Source: Tetracentron sinense (taxonomy: Eukaryota > Streptophyta > Magnoliopsida > Trochodendrales > Trochodendraceae). Taken from it: a stretch of DNA of 64,000 bases. The translations under genes and the position numbers were made by a program. Within the stretch, counting starts at the first letter, position 1, and each line of letters begins with the position of its first letter. This document shows, one piece after another, positions 46,854-58,442 of this stretch. The stretch spans positions 31,028,505 to 31,092,504 of the forward strand of contig CM026571.1 in NCBI GenBank assembly GCA_015143295.1, read 5' to 3'. The notes under the pieces are model-generated. The model was not told the DNA's origin. It did no database searches and worked only from the letters and a program-made list of their open reading frames with translations.

Positions 46854-48346
46854 TAGGCCAAGAGCCAGACCTGTAAGCTCTCCTTTTGGGGGTGCTTTGG
46901 TGAAGGGGGAGGGTGGGGGGTGCTGCCTCTTTTTTTTGATTGCCTCCACCTCCAGAAGGTAAAGTCTTACTGCCTCTTGCGTGGAACAACCATGACAGTG
47001 ACCTCGATCTTCTGTCATGGCCAGAACAGCAGGTTTGGCCACGACCTCAACTAAAATCATGGACTGCATTTACTGCGATGAGGCACAAGCAAGTGCATGC
47101 ATGTTGATGATCAGACGGTATCCTTGGTGTTGGTACGTTGTTCCTACAATCCTGCATATTCAAAAGAGGGTTAGCACAATGCTATCTTTAAGCACAAAAA
47201 CTTGTCAATGCTTATCAAATTTCCTCTATTGTTGTATGAAATTTATTATTTTGTGAGGTAGGCTATCCTTCAAATCTGAGTAAACTCAGACTGTTAATTA
47301 CCTTACCTATTTGGGGAAGAACCTCTGATTAAGAAGAAAAATAACAAGAAGAACAAAATATTGAATAAAATATATTTATTTATTCAATGGGGTTGCCCAG
47401 ATTCCATGTAGGCGTTACAAGATATCTCATAGAGGTTTTAGCATCAAAAGAAAGAAAAGAAAGAGAGGTGGTCATATTAAGGGTTCACCTGGTATTCTCC
47501 ATTTAGTGGGAGATCATTCTTCTTCCTCTCTGGTTACTATTGTTCTTGCCAAAAAAAAAACAAAAGCCCTTGTGTTTTCATGTATCTCCTTTTCTGTTCC
47601 TTGGGGGTTTCTTGTGAGAAACTCTCTCTTTTATATCTTTTTGGAGAGTCTTCTTTGGACTCCCATTTGACTTCCTTTTTTTTAGGGAATCGAAAGAGGC
47701 CAACTTTCCTTAGAGAGGGTCATCTGTTCAAGACAGTTGGTTTCTCTTATCTTAGAGAAACCATACGGATGAGAGTCCTTTTTGAAGGACTCCAAATTGG
47801 TTTTCTTTTCTGGGAAACCTGGGAGGATCCAACTTTCCCCCCCAAAAGGGAAAAAATTCTTATCTTTCTAGAAAATGGAAGTGATTACTTTCCCTTTCGG
47901 ATAGGATGCCATATGACATTCTTTGATTAGAGAAAGAGAGAGAATCTCTATCTTGGGATTCCCCAAAGCTAATAGAGAGTCCTTTTTGTTAAGGATTCCC
48001 TGCCACATGGCGGCCAGATACTGGCTGCCATCTGGGAAAGGACTGACCTTGGTCAGTCCGCAAATTAAAGAGGTGAGACCCCCGGTCTAAGTTATGTCCA
48101 AAGCCTATTTGGGCTGCGGACTAGGGTCTGACCTTAGTCAGTCAGCAGACCAATACAGGGTGGGACCATGGGTCCAACCCTTGGTCTGGGTTGGGTATAT
48201 GACTTTTTATGGTCACGGACTGAGCTAGTCATTGACTGGCCCATGGAAGGACTCATGGAGTCTGTCCGTAAACTTGAATGAGGGTCTGTTCGCGAGGGCA
48301 AACCTTATCCACGTGTCAATCTCCTAAGGACTAACACAAAGGGTTA
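46854..48346. other. Intergenic, largely unassigned
   Basis: The first part may be the continuation of the LINE split by the solo LTR, but no LINE motif was clear. The 116-codon open frame at 47580-47930 matches nothing known. Several GGGAATC/GAAAGAG blocks repeat loosely at 47640-47980. Confidence 0.35.
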
Positions 48347-49135
48347 TGTAACGCCCGAGTCTAGGAACCAGGGGCAATTTTGACTTTTTCATAGTTTTGG
48401 TCATTATTAAGGTTATTATAAAATATTTGGTTAAGTATGGAAGATTGAATGTGAGATATGGTTTTATTAAAATTTTTGGTGAAGTTAATCCGTTGGAAAT
48501 GAGCCTGAATGCCTCATTTTTCCAAAAATACCCTTATACCTTCAAAATAGATCTTGAAATAATTAATGGCAATATCCTCTTTTTACCTTTTTGGGGGAGA
48601 GAAATAAGAAGAGAACGTGAGTTCTCATCTCACTCTTCTTTCCTCCTTTTTCTTTCCTTTCTTCTCTTTCTCTCCCATTTCCCTCTTCTTTCTCAAAGAT
48701 CCAAGACCCAAGCACCGCTAGCCCCCGCCGGCACCACCTTCGGCCAACCTCAGCCACCGGCCAACTGCAGCTCCGTCGCCGGCTAGCCTTAGTTTGGGCC
48801 AAAATCGTACTCCAAAATCCCTACAAACCCCATTTTCAGTGGTTCTTTTTCAACTATAATCAAAGATAAGTTTTGGGGAGCAATTTTAGAGCTAGAACAT
48901 GCATTTAATCGGCGAGACCAAAGTTTGACCGGGGAGCTCCGGTGCCAGCTAGGCTTGTCTCGGGGACTCAGATCAGGTGAGTGAATATCTACTATAGAAA
49001 TTTTATTTAAATGAATTGAACTCGTGGATATTGTTTATGGAAACATTCGTAGTATGAATACTTGTTTATGGAATTATGAGAATTACGAATACGAAGAAAG
49101 TGAGCATGAAAATGAAATGCTTGGTAGTATGAATA
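48347..49135 (+). mobile_element. Gypsy-type LTR fragment, split by Athila
   Basis: Begins TGTAACGCCCGAGTC, similar to the rc terminus of the 18451 solo LTR (TGTAACGCCCC). A C/T-rich block and a GC-rich tract at 48650-48785 follow. It stops at the Athila border; the rest should lie beyond the right edge of the window. It could be a solo LTR or the end of a full element. Confidence 0.5.
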
Positions 49136-50782
49136 TGATAACTGCTTAATTTTGCTTAATTATCCCCATTTAAATAAGCATTATCATACTTCTTTGGTTT
49201 ATATCTTCATTTTTACACGTAAAGTGGTGTATTCTCTCCTCACCATTGCGTTGTCCTCTTTCTCTTAATTTTCATGATACATTTGCATGTATTCATACAT
49301 GTCTTGGAAGGCCGTATGCAAAATATTTTTAAGAGAGACTTATTACGTGTATTTATTTTTTGTAGGAATCCTAACCCCAGACTACTCTCGAGATTCAAGA
49401 AGTCCAAAGTTTCAAATAGCCCATGTTCAACTCAAAGATCTTAAAGAGTCAAAGCCCAAGAGCAAAGCCCAAGACCAAGTATAGAAAGATTCTACAACAT
49501 GGCTGGAGAATCTTAGGAAGATATGGATTAATATGATTTTGGCATAAAAAGGGTGGAACTCTCTTGAATTAGAAAGAAGAAGTGTGCTATATTGATGTTT
49601 CTATTTCAGAAAAAAGGAGAAAGCCTATTTTGGTCACAAGAACTCTTTATTTTGGGTGGATTTTGGAATTCAAGCAAGGAGCTTAATGGATGTCAACTAA
49701 ATCTACAAGAAAAGCAAGAAATTTCGTGGATGGCTAGAGGAGTGCTATTATTTAGCAACCAATCTCAAACAAAGAATGAGGATTTCCTGGATTCCCGCCT
49801 AATCTGGACAGTACTTAGTAATTTGGACATAACTTTTGACTCAAAATTTGGATTATGACAAGGTTTAATTTTTTGGAAAGAACACTTAAAGGAGAACAAA
49901 ATTATATTTCATGAAGATCTCCAAATTCGGACGTTTAAGGGGTCAAAACATGTCATCAAGAGGAGGGAAGTGCAATTTTGGTTGGAATTTTGGAATTAGA
50001 AGTTTCTCTTTTGTTTTTCTTTCCCCTCTCTTCTTCCCTTTAGTTTATATAAACCTAAAGTGAGAGACTTTTGGAGCTCTCTGATCTTTTCTCATTCTCT
50101 TTTCTCTCTTCTTCTTTTAGTTTTTTTGAGTTATTTTATTGTAGTGTTTGGAACACCATTAAGGAGGATGACAACTCCAATCATGGTGGGCTAAACACCT
50201 TTCTAAGGTTAGGGATTTGAAACCTTTTTCCGATTTATGTGAATGATGTGAATGGTTTGATCATTAATTTTAATTGAATAGTCCTTATTTTGGTTAATTG
50301 TTCTTCTCTATATGTTCTTTGATTTCATATGATCTATTGATATATAGAATGCTTGGATCCCCTGTGAGTTAGATACAAAGTACTCTTCAAATTTATCTAA
50401 TTATTCAATTGAATTTAATGGTCAGTGGTTTTATCGTATAATTTTCCATCTAGATTAAATTATTATTTAATTCTAGATGTGTTTTCATCCAAATCTAAGC
50501 ATAAGGAGGGGTAGGTAGATTTTCCTGAAACCTTAGACCTCTTTTTCATTGCTTTACAGTAACAGTGATTTTTGCTTCATTCTCATTGAGTGGAAAACTG
50601 ATTTTAAATCTCTTTTTTCTCTAGATTTCGTTTCCTTAATTCTTGTTGCACAATAGTCAATCCCTGTGGATTCGACCCTGTGCTCACCAGATACATCAAC
50701 TGTGTCACTTGTGCACTTTCAAGTATATTATTTTTACTCTTGATTTTATGTCCATTAATTTGGATTAAATTAAGTTGTAACA
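49136..50782 (+). repeat. 5' LTR of the Athila element
   Basis: Starts TGATAACTGCTTAATT and ends TTGTAACA, about 1.65 kb. A TATATAAA-type box (TTTATATAAACC) lies near 50043. The first 624 bp match the 3' LTR. Confidence 0.85.
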
Positions 50783-50788
50783 AGTTTT

Positions 50789-50806
50789 TGGCGCCGTTGC
50801 CGGGGA
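50789..50806 (+). promoter_or_regulatory. Primer-binding site, tRNA-Asp type
   Basis: TGGCGCCGTTGCCGGGGA, six bases after the LTR. This is the usual primer site of Athila and Tat elements. Confidence 0.9.
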
Positions 50807-50864
50807 TTGCAACGTGTGACGAGAACACGGGTTACGAAATTCTCCCATTCCCCATTCCCTCTAA

Positions 50865-51222
50865 TTCTAACTCCTAACTTTTACTTTCTGCACCTGACAT
50901 CTAACTTTTACTTTCTTGCTCCTAACTTCTAACTGCTAACTGCTAACTTTTACTTTCTTGCTTCTAACTTCTAACTTAACTTCTAACTTCTAACTGCTAA
51001 CTTTTACTTTCTTGCTTCTAACTTCTAACTCTTAACTTCTAACTTCTATTTTTTTTGCTTTTTAACTTGATTGAAAAAAAAAAAAAAGTCTGAATTTTTA
51101 TTTTTATTTTTAGTGGAAGGTTGGAATTCCGTGCACCCTCCCACGGTAGGAAGTCAATTAACTTGCTTGAATGGAATATATAACATAGGTGGAAGGTTGG
51201 AATTCCGTGCACCCTCCCACGG
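50865..51222 (+). repeat. Direct repeats in the Athila leader
   Basis: A CTAACTTCTAACTGCTAAC-type minisatellite runs from about 50865 to 51050. Two copies of a 34-bp block (TGGAAGGTTGGAATTCCGTG at its start) lie at 51113 and 51189. The leader has no supported gene. Confidence 0.8.
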
Positions 51223-51483
51223 GAGGTAATTAAGCGGATTGATATTGCTCGTGTAAAACAGGTACATCTATTGCTTGCCTACTTGGAAACAGACATTGCT
51301 TTGCCTAAGTTCAGGAATTTCTTCACTTCTGGTAAACTCACTCCTTCACTCTCGTTATTCTCCTACTTATCTTACATCTACTGTCAACTTACAACCTAGT
51401 GGGGAAGCTCGGCGTATACTCTGTATACGTGCCTCGTCTATCGCCCCTTTAGCTAGTTTGTTCGTATAGAAGACTTATAGGAG

Positions 51484-54400
51484 GTGCATGCATTCTTGTT
51501 TGAATCCCTGACTTTCCCTTTGAGTCCTCTCATTTGTATGATCACGTGGAATCGAGATCACACAAGCCGCTTGAGGAGAACAGACTTTGAAATTGAAGAC
51601 TTGTCTAATAACTTGTTTGAAGATTCTGATCATTCTTATTCATCAGACACTATGACTGACAATGAAAGTGATCAGGAGGATAATGGAGTTCATAATAATC
51701 CACCAATGCTGACCTTGCGTGAATATTTGCAACCAACAAGGACGAGTTCTCCATCTTGTATGGTTTTTCCCATTAATACAAATACTTTTGACTTAAAACC
51801 GGGAGTGATTCAATTACTTCCTAAGTTCCATGGCTTAGACTCAGAAAGTCCTTACCTACACTCGAAAGAATTTGATGAGGTTTGTGCAACCTTGCGCAAT
51901 CAAAATGTTAGTGATGATGTGGTTAGGTTAAAATTGTTCACTTTCTCTTTAAAAGAGAAGGCCAAAAATTGGATAAATTCTCTAAAGCCAAGATCCATTG
52001 GCACATGGCAAGAACTGACCAGGGAGTTTCTAAAAAAATTCTTCCCTACCCATAAGACTAATACTCTTAGGAGGAACATCATGAATTTCTCCCAAAAGGA
52101 GAATGAAACTTTTTTCCAATGTTGGGAACGTTTCAAAGAATTATTGTTGACTTGCCCCCATCATAGCTACGAGACATGGCGCACCGTTAGTTTCTTCTAT
52201 GAAGGTTTAACCTCTCAAATGTGCCAGTTTGTAGAGATGATGTGCAATGGTGAGTTTCTAAATAAAGATCCTGAAGAGGCTTGGGATTATTTTGACCAAT
52301 TAGCTGAAAATGCCCAATCTTGGGATAACACTGATAGATCTGATAGGTCAGATAAGACCAAGCCTAATACCATGACTAAGGGAGGTATGTACCTCCTGAA
52401 AGAAGAGAATAATGATGTGAATGCCAAAATAGCCAGTTTGACCAGAAAAGTAGAAGCCATGAAACTTATGAAAGTAAACTCAATTAAGGCCACTGAAAAA
52501 GTGGAAGATGTTTGTGGCATATGCGAGACTAATGTACACCGAACTCAGGATTGTCCAACAATCCCAGCTTTTCAAGAGGTGTTACATGATCAAGCAAATG
52601 TCATGAACACCTATAAAAGACCTTTTTCTTCTCCCTACTCGGAAACTTACAATCCTGGTTGGAGGAACCATCCCAACTTTAGTTGGAAAAATGGTCCTAC
52701 AGCAAACAACCCTCCTCAGGGGCCTTCCACTCATACTCCTTATGTGCGTCCACATAAGAAGACCCTTGAGGAGACGTTGCAACAATTCATGCAAGGTCAA
52801 ACAAACATTAATAATCAGACAATGCAAGCTATCAATGATCTGAAGAATTCTGTCAAAGAGTTGACCTCTTTGTTGAGCTTTCAAGAAAATGGCAAATTTC
52901 CTGCTCAACCTCAACCAAATCCTAGAGGTCAATTTGAGGTAAGTAATTCAAATTCTTCAGATTCCCAAGAGGAACATATCAAGTCCATCACCACTCTACG
53001 AAATGGAAAAATAATTGATAAAGATATTCCAAAGAAGGTTCACAAACCTGAGGAATCTTTAAAATCAAAGAGTGATGATGAACTTGTTAAGTCCAAATCT
53101 GATATGGTTTTGCAATGTCCGATACCTGCTCCTTTTCCCCAAAGGTTACAACCTCCTCAAAAGTTAGTCCATAATGCTGATATATTAGAAATCTTCAAAC
53201 AGGTAAAGATCAACATCCCCTTGTTAGACGCTATCAAACAAATTCCATCATATACCAAATTCTTAAAAGATTTATGTACAGTCAAGCGTAGGCTTAATGT
53301 ACAAAAGAAAGCTTTCTTAACAGAACAAGTGAGTGCAATCATTCAACATAATACCCCACCCAAATACAAAGATCCAGGATGCCAAACAATTTCTTGTATT
53401 ATTGAGAACTTCAGGATAGAGCAAGCTTTGCTTGACCTTGGGGCTAGTGTTAACCTCTTACCCTACTCGGTGTATGAGCAGTTGGGTCTTGGTGAGCTAA
53501 AACCCACTAAGGTAACACTCCAACTCGCTGACCGTTCAGTGAAAATACCGAGAGGGGTAGTTGAGGATGTGTTAGTCCAAGTAGACAAATTTTACTTTCC
53601 TGTTGATTTTATTGTCTTGGACACACAACCTGTGTTGAATGCATGCACTCAAATTCCTGTTATTTTAGGCCGCCCATTCCTTGCAACCTCCAATGCTTTG
53701 ATCAATTGCAGGAATGGTGTCATGAAACTCTCGTTTGACAATATGACTTTGGAATTAAATATTTTTAATATCTGCAAACAACCTGGGGATGATGATGATG
53801 TGCATGGAGTAAACTTGATTGAAACTCTTGTGAAAGACCAATTTCTTCAATCTTCTTTTTCTGATCCTCTAGAAGCTTGTTTGGCACATTTTAATAATTT
53901 TAATGAGGACATTTTAATTAATTCTGTAAACTCTTTGTTGGAATCTGTTCCGGTGTTGGATACTAACAAGTGGAGATCACGTTTTGAGGAATTGCCACCT
54001 CGCGATACCCTACCCCTCCCGTCAAGTATCCAAACACCAAAGCTTGAGTTGAAACCTTTGCCAGCGGATCTCAAATATGCATTTTTGGGACAAGCAGAGA
54101 CATTCCCAGTGGTCATCTCCTCACAATTGAATGAGACTCAGGAAGAAAAATTAATTGATGTTCTTAGAGAACACAAATGTGCAATAGGGTGGACCATATC
54201 TGATATTAAGGGAATCAGTCCCTTAATTTGTACCCATAGGATATATTTGGAGGATAATGCTAAACCCTCTAGAGAGATGCAGGGTAGGCTGAATCCCAAC
54301 ATGAAAGATGTGGTTAGAGCAGAGGTCCTAAAACTTTTGGATGTATGGATTATATACCCTATTTCTGATAGTCAGTGGGTAAGTCCTACCCAAGTGGTAC

Positions 54401-55644
54401 CTAAGAAATCCGGTATAACTGTAGTCAAGAATGCTAATGATGAATTAATCCCAACTAGAGTCACAACTGGTTGGCGAGTGTGCATTGACTATAGGAAGTT
54501 GAACTCAGTGACTAGGAAAGACCATTTCCCGTTGCCCTTCATGGACCAAATTTTAGAAAGAGTAGCTGGTTATAAATTTTATTGTTTCCTAGATGGGTAC
54601 TCCGGTTATAATCAGATAGAAATTGCACCTGAGGAACAAGAAAATACCACTTTTACATCTCCATTCGGCACTTTTGCTTATCGAAGGATGCCATTTGGGT
54701 TGTGTAATGCTCCTGCCACATTCCAAAGATGCATGTTGAGTATATTTAGTGATATGGTAGAGCGTTTTCTTGAAGTGTTTATGGATGATTTTTTAGTGTT
54801 TGGTGATTCTTTTGATGATTGTCTGTTTCATTTAAAGAATGTTTTGGTTAGATGTGAGGAGAAAAACCTCATTCTGAATTGGGAGAAGTGTCATTTTATG
54901 GTCTCTAAAGGGATCGTGCTTGGCCACATTGTCTCCTCCCAAGGAATCGAAGTGGATAAAGCCAAAATTGATTTGATAGCCAATTTGCCCACCCCAAAGA
55001 CCATTAAGGACATTAGATCTTTTCTAGGTCATGCAGGATTTTACAGAAGGTTTATTAAAGACTTTAGTGCAATATCTAGACCATTGTGTAACCTTCTATC
55101 ACAGGAAAACTCCTTCGAGAGGACTAAAGCATGCCAGGAAGCTTTTGCAAAGCTGAAAGGCATGTTGACTTCTGCTCCTATAATGCAACCACCTGATTGG
55201 AGTTTACCATTTGAAATCATGTGTGATGCTAGTGATTATGCGGTTGGGGCCGTGCTAGGGCAACGCAAGGATAAGAAGCCTTGTGTCATTTACTATGCAA
55301 GTAGGACCTTGAACAGTGCTCAGATGAACTATTCTACTACCGAAAAAGAACTCCTAGCCGTAGTCTTTGCACTTGACAAGTTCCGATCTTACTTGATTGG
55401 ATCTCGAATTATTATATTCACTGACCTTGCAGCTTTAAAGTACCTTCTTTCTAAGAAGGATGCTAAACCAAGACTCCTTAGGTGGATTATTCTACTCCAG
55501 GAATTTGACTTAGAAATTAAAGATAAAAAAGGAGTAGAAAATGTAGTGGCTGATCATTTATCCCGTCTTGTGCTCTCTGATTCCTTGGAGACAATGCCGA
55601 TCAAAGACACGTTTCCCGATGAGCAACTTTTTACTGTCTCCTAA
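51484..55644 (+). CDS. Athila gag-protease-RT-RNase H polyprotein
   Basis: A single frame of 1386 codons. Domains with rough residue positions: gag core about 150-260 (KNWINSLKPRSIGTWQELT), a CCHC-like knuckle (CGICETNVHRTQDCP) near 342, protease near 645 (LDLGASVNLLPYSVYEQLGL), reverse transcriptase about 920-1120 (GWRVCIDYRKLN; catalytic block VFMDDFLVFG near 1098), RNase H about 1240-1360 (MCDASDYAVGAVLG; VADHLSR). The RT sequence, with RRMPFGLCNAPATFQRCM, is typical of the Athila branch. It would form particles and copy the element's RNA in the cytoplasm. The first in-frame Met is used; the real start may be the Met at 51541. Confidence 0.9.
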   Translation: MHAFLFESLTFPLSPLICMITWNRDHTSRLRRTDFEIEDLSNNLFEDSDHSYSSDTMTDNESDQEDNGVHNNPPMLTLREYLQPTRTSSPSCMVFPINTNTFDLKPGVIQLLPKFHGLDSESPYLHSKEFDEVCATLRNQNVSDDVVRLKLFTFSLKEKAKNWINSLKPRSIGTWQELTREFLKKFFPTHKTNTLRRNIMNFSQKENETFFQCWERFKELLLTCPHHSYETWRTVSFFYEGLTSQMCQFVEMMCNGEFLNKDPEEAWDYFDQLAENAQSWDNTDRSDRSDKTKPNTMTKGGMYLLKEENNDVNAKIASLTRKVEAMKLMKVNSIKATEKVEDVCGICETNVHRTQDCPTIPAFQEVLHDQANVMNTYKRPFSSPYSETYNPGWRNHPNFSWKNGPTANNPPQGPSTHTPYVRPHKKTLEETLQQFMQGQTNINNQTMQAINDLKNSVKELTSLLSFQENGKFPAQPQPNPRGQFEVSNSNSSDSQEEHIKSITTLRNGKIIDKDIPKKVHKPEESLKSKSDDELVKSKSDMVLQCPIPAPFPQRLQPPQKLVHNADILEIFKQVKINIPLLDAIKQIPSYTKFLKDLCTVKRRLNVQKKAFLTEQVSAIIQHNTPPKYKDPGCQTISCIIENFRIEQALLDLGASVNLLPYSVYEQLGLGELKPTKVTLQLADRSVKIPRGVVEDVLVQVDKFYFPVDFIVLDTQPVLNACTQIPVILGRPFLATSNALINCRNGVMKLSFDNMTLELNIFNICKQPGDDDDVHGVNLIETLVKDQFLQSSFSDPLEACLAHFNNFNEDILINSVNSLLESVPVLDTNKWRSRFEELPPRDTLPLPSSIQTPKLELKPLPADLKYAFLGQAETFPVVISSQLNETQEEKLIDVLREHKCAIGWTISDIKGISPLICTHRIYLEDNAKPSREMQGRLNPNMKDVVRAEVLKLLDVWIIYPISDSQWVSPTQVVPKKSGITVVKNANDELIPTRVTTGWRVCIDYRKLNSVTRKDHFPLPFMDQILERVAGYKFYCFLDGYSGYNQIEIAPEEQENTTFTSPFGTFAYRRMPFGLCNAPATFQRCMLSIFSDMVERFLEVFMDDFLVFGDSFDDCLFHLKNVLVRCEEKNLILNWEKCHFMVSKGIVLGHIVSSQGIEVDKAKIDLIANLPTPKTIKDIRSFLGHAGFYRRFIKDFSAISRPLCNLLSQENSFERTKACQEAFAKLKGMLTSAPIMQPPDWSLPFEIMCDASDYAVGAVLGQRKDKKPCVIYYASRTLNSAQMNYSTTEKELLAVVFALDKFRSYLIGSRIIIFTDLAALKYLLSKKDAKPRLLRWIILLQEFDLEIKDKKGVENVVADHLSRLVLSDSLETMPIKDTFPDEQLFTVS

Positions 55645-55728
55645 TTACCTTGGTTTGCGGATATTGCGAATTATCTTGTTACAGGTAACCTTCCTATTCA
55701 TTGGAAACAATAAGATAAAAAGAAATTT

Positions 55729-56940
55729 TTGACCGAGGTACGTAGATTTTTCTGGGATGATCCTTATCTGTTTAAATATTGTTCTGATCAAATTATTAGG
55801 AGATGTGTGCCTGATTCTGAACACTTGAATGTCATCTCCTTTTGTCACTCTGAAGCATGTGGTGGTCATTTTTCAGCCAAAAAGACTACCGCAAAAATTA
55901 TGCAATGTAGATTTTATTGGCCCACTCTTTTTAAGGACACTCATGAGTTTTGCAAAGCATGTGAGCGCTGCCAAAAATTAGGAGGAATCTCCCGTCGGAA
56001 TATGATGCCTCTCAACCCAATTTTGATTATTGAAGTCTTTGACTATTGGGGCATCGATTTCATGGGACCATTCCCTCCTTTTTGGTATCTTTATATCTTA
56101 GTAGCCGTTGATTATGTGTCAAAATGGATCGAGGTTGTTCCAAGCAAAACCAATGACCACAAAACGGTCTTGCGATTTTTAAAAGAAAATATTTTATCAA
56201 GGTTTGGAACACCTCGAGCCATTATCAGTGATGGGGGTACACACTTTTGTAATCGGCCTTTTGAAGCCTTGATGAAAAAATATGGGATAACCCATAAAGT
56301 TTCTACCCCTTATCACCCACAAACAAGTGGACAAGTGGAGATATCCAATCGAGAGATTAAAAATATTTTACAAAAAACGGTAAATCCAGATCGTAAGGAT
56401 TGGTCATTACGACTAACCGATGCACTATGGGCTTACCGAACAGCTTTCAAAACCCCGATTGGAATGTCTCCATATCGAATTGTCTTTGGAAGAGCTTGTC
56501 ACTTGCCTGTTGAATTGGAACACAAGGCTTACTGGGCGATAAAGACACTCAATTTTGATTTGGAGAAACCAGGCTCGCTTTGCAAATTCCAACTGGATGA
56601 GTTGGACGAAATCCGAAATGATGCTTACGAGAGTGTCAAAATTTACAAAGAAAGAATGAAGGTTTTTCATGATAAGCATATTCTTCGAAAATTTTTTGAG
56701 CCTTCTCAAAAAGTTCTTTTGTATAATTCTCGTTTGCATCTATTTCCTGGTAAGCTTCGATCTCGTTGGACCGGCCCTTTCATTGTGAAAACTGTTTACC
56801 CTTATGGAACTGTCGAGATTGAGAATCCTAAAAACGGTAATGTTTTTAAAGTCAATGGTCAACGATTGAAACTGTTTTTGGAGAATTTCACACCAGATGA
56901 TGAGTCCACAACTCTAGAAGATCCTGTTTATCCTGATTGA
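55729..56940 (+). CDS. Athila integrase
   Basis: A 403-codon frame separate from the main polyprotein. It shows the zinc-binding HHCC region ([10 protein letters not shown] to [10 protein letters not shown], about residues 40-85), the catalytic core ([12 protein letters not shown] near 107, IISDGGTHF near 165, and a Glu in the [12 protein letters not shown] stretch near 205), and a C-terminal chromatin-binding part ending LKLFLENF. Integrase inserts the DNA copy into the genome. In the family it is normally made as part of the same polyprotein as RT. Confidence 0.88.
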   Translation: MTEVRRFFWDDPYLFKYCSDQIIRRCVPDSEHLNVISFCHSEACGGHFSAKKTTAKIMQCRFYWPTLFKDTHEFCKACERCQKLGGISRRNMMPLNPILIIEVFDYWGIDFMGPFPPFWYLYILVAVDYVSKWIEVVPSKTNDHKTVLRFLKENILSRFGTPRAIISDGGTHFCNRPFEALMKKYGITHKVSTPYHPQTSGQVEISNREIKNILQKTVNPDRKDWSLRLTDALWAYRTAFKTPIGMSPYRIVFGRACHLPVELEHKAYWAIKTLNFDLEKPGSLCKFQLDELDEIRNDAYESVKIYKERMKVFHDKHILRKFFEPSQKVLLYNSRLHLFPGKLRSRWTGPFIVKTVYPYGTVEIENPKNGNVFKVNGQRLKLFLENFTPDDESTTLEDPVYPD

Positions 56941-58442
56941 TCTTTTCTCTCACTTGAGATGAATTTCTGTGTATACTATGCATTTTTGTTTTTTTACTTG
57001 CTTTATTTTCTCTTTTAGTTTGATTGATTAGTTCATATCCCTATGATGTTTCATACCCTCTATCTCTTTTTGCTCTCTCAATGTTATATTTCATATAAAT
57101 CTCTATTTGAAACATTGAGGACAATGTTCGATTTAGGTTGGGGGGGTGTAGATTTGTGCTTTATTGTTGGGATAATCTCTACTAACAGTAGACCATTGCA
57201 TTCCTCCTTTACAAAAAAAAAAAAAAAAAACTGTGTTTCTGTCTTGGCTACTTTCTATTTCTTCTTTGCCTTCCATCTAGTGAGCTATTGAATTTTGGAT
57301 TATAAAGGCACACGGTGAAAATTTTTAAGAAGCTCAATTCCAGCTGTTTACAATGAAAAGTCTTTACTACTAATTCTCAGTTAGTGAATATTATAAATTG
57401 CTGAATTTTTAAAATTTCACTACACATCTGACTCAATATCTGGAGCTAGGTTGAATTTGGTAGTTGTTGACTGGATAATTGTCTGGAATGTAGGGAGAAA
57501 CCAAGTCTGATGAACTATGACTATCTTGTTCACTTGGTTTGCTGGTAAGAAGAAAAACAGAACTGGGTTATGATGAAGTCATGGAAAGAAACCAGTGAAT
57601 TAGACCAGGTACTTTGAAAAGGGCTACCTCTTGTCAGGTCTTTGAAAAAAAAAAAAAAAAAAAAAGAGGAAAAGAAAGAAAGAAAAAGGATGTGGGCATT
57701 CAAAAATGTGCTCTCAATGTTGAAATATCAGTTTGTTTTGCTATGACCTTGTTAAAACAAGTTGGGTGAAAGCCGTCATTGTAAAAAAGCGAATAAACTG
57801 GAATATCACAGATAAAGCCCATGAGGTATTAAGGTGAATATCCACAACTTTCGTGATCCTGGATAGATTAGCTTAGTTTTGAATCGGATCCTTAGGCCAA
57901 CCCGACCATTCTGTGGTGATTAAAAAGTTGACTATGCTTAAGGAAATCGATACTTTGGATATTTGTCAGATTGCACATGCACTCAAAATTTTCTAAATGG
58001 TGACTTAGTGATTTGGACTTTATTTAGAATGCTGGAATATATGGCTGAAATATAATGAAAACCAGTGCCCTAATAATTCTAAATTTGATGCCTTGATTAG
58101 AATGTGCAACATGAATAAGTTTATTATGAGTAATTTTTTATCTTCTTCAATTGTTTTGAAAAGATAAATCTGTTTTGAAAAGAAGGATTGTCAGTCATGC
58201 TTTATAGTTATTATCCTGATTAATTGATTGACTATATTCTGCCTCTTAAATCTGAGTTGAAATCATTGTCACAGATGGGTGATGCTACTGAGAGATGAAC
58301 TGAGATTCTTTCAAAATTTCTTGGTTGTCATGCATAATGAAAGTTTTTTGATTGTCTCATAGAATTGAAATGATGATATTTTAATATTGCTTCTTCACAT
58401 TGTTTTTGCTCGAGGACTAGCAAAATGCTGGTTGGGGGGTGT
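56941..58442 (+). other. Athila 3' non-coding region
   Basis: About 1.5 kb between integrase and the 3' LTR. Some Athila elements carry an envelope-like ORF here; none was recognised. It contains A-rich runs (57210-57228 and 57644-57664) and ends in a purine tract, GGTTGGGGGGTGT, before the LTR. Confidence 0.75.

Noticed and set aside
46830-47069. LINE continuation beyond the solo LTR
   Set aside because: Expected by the gggtt duplication, but I could not identify a LINE motif in this stretch, so it was not called as coding.
47580-47930. 116-codon open frame
   Set aside because: No recognisable domain, no splice or neighbour support, and loose internal repeats; likely chance.
48397-48786. 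129-codon plus-strand open frame
   Set aside because: It lies in an LTR-like fragment and its sequence is pyrimidine-tract derived.
57043-57291. Envelope-like ORF in Athila
   Set aside because: Only 82 codons with a hydrophobic stretch and a poly(A)-derived lysine run; nothing that resembles an Athila envelope-like gene.
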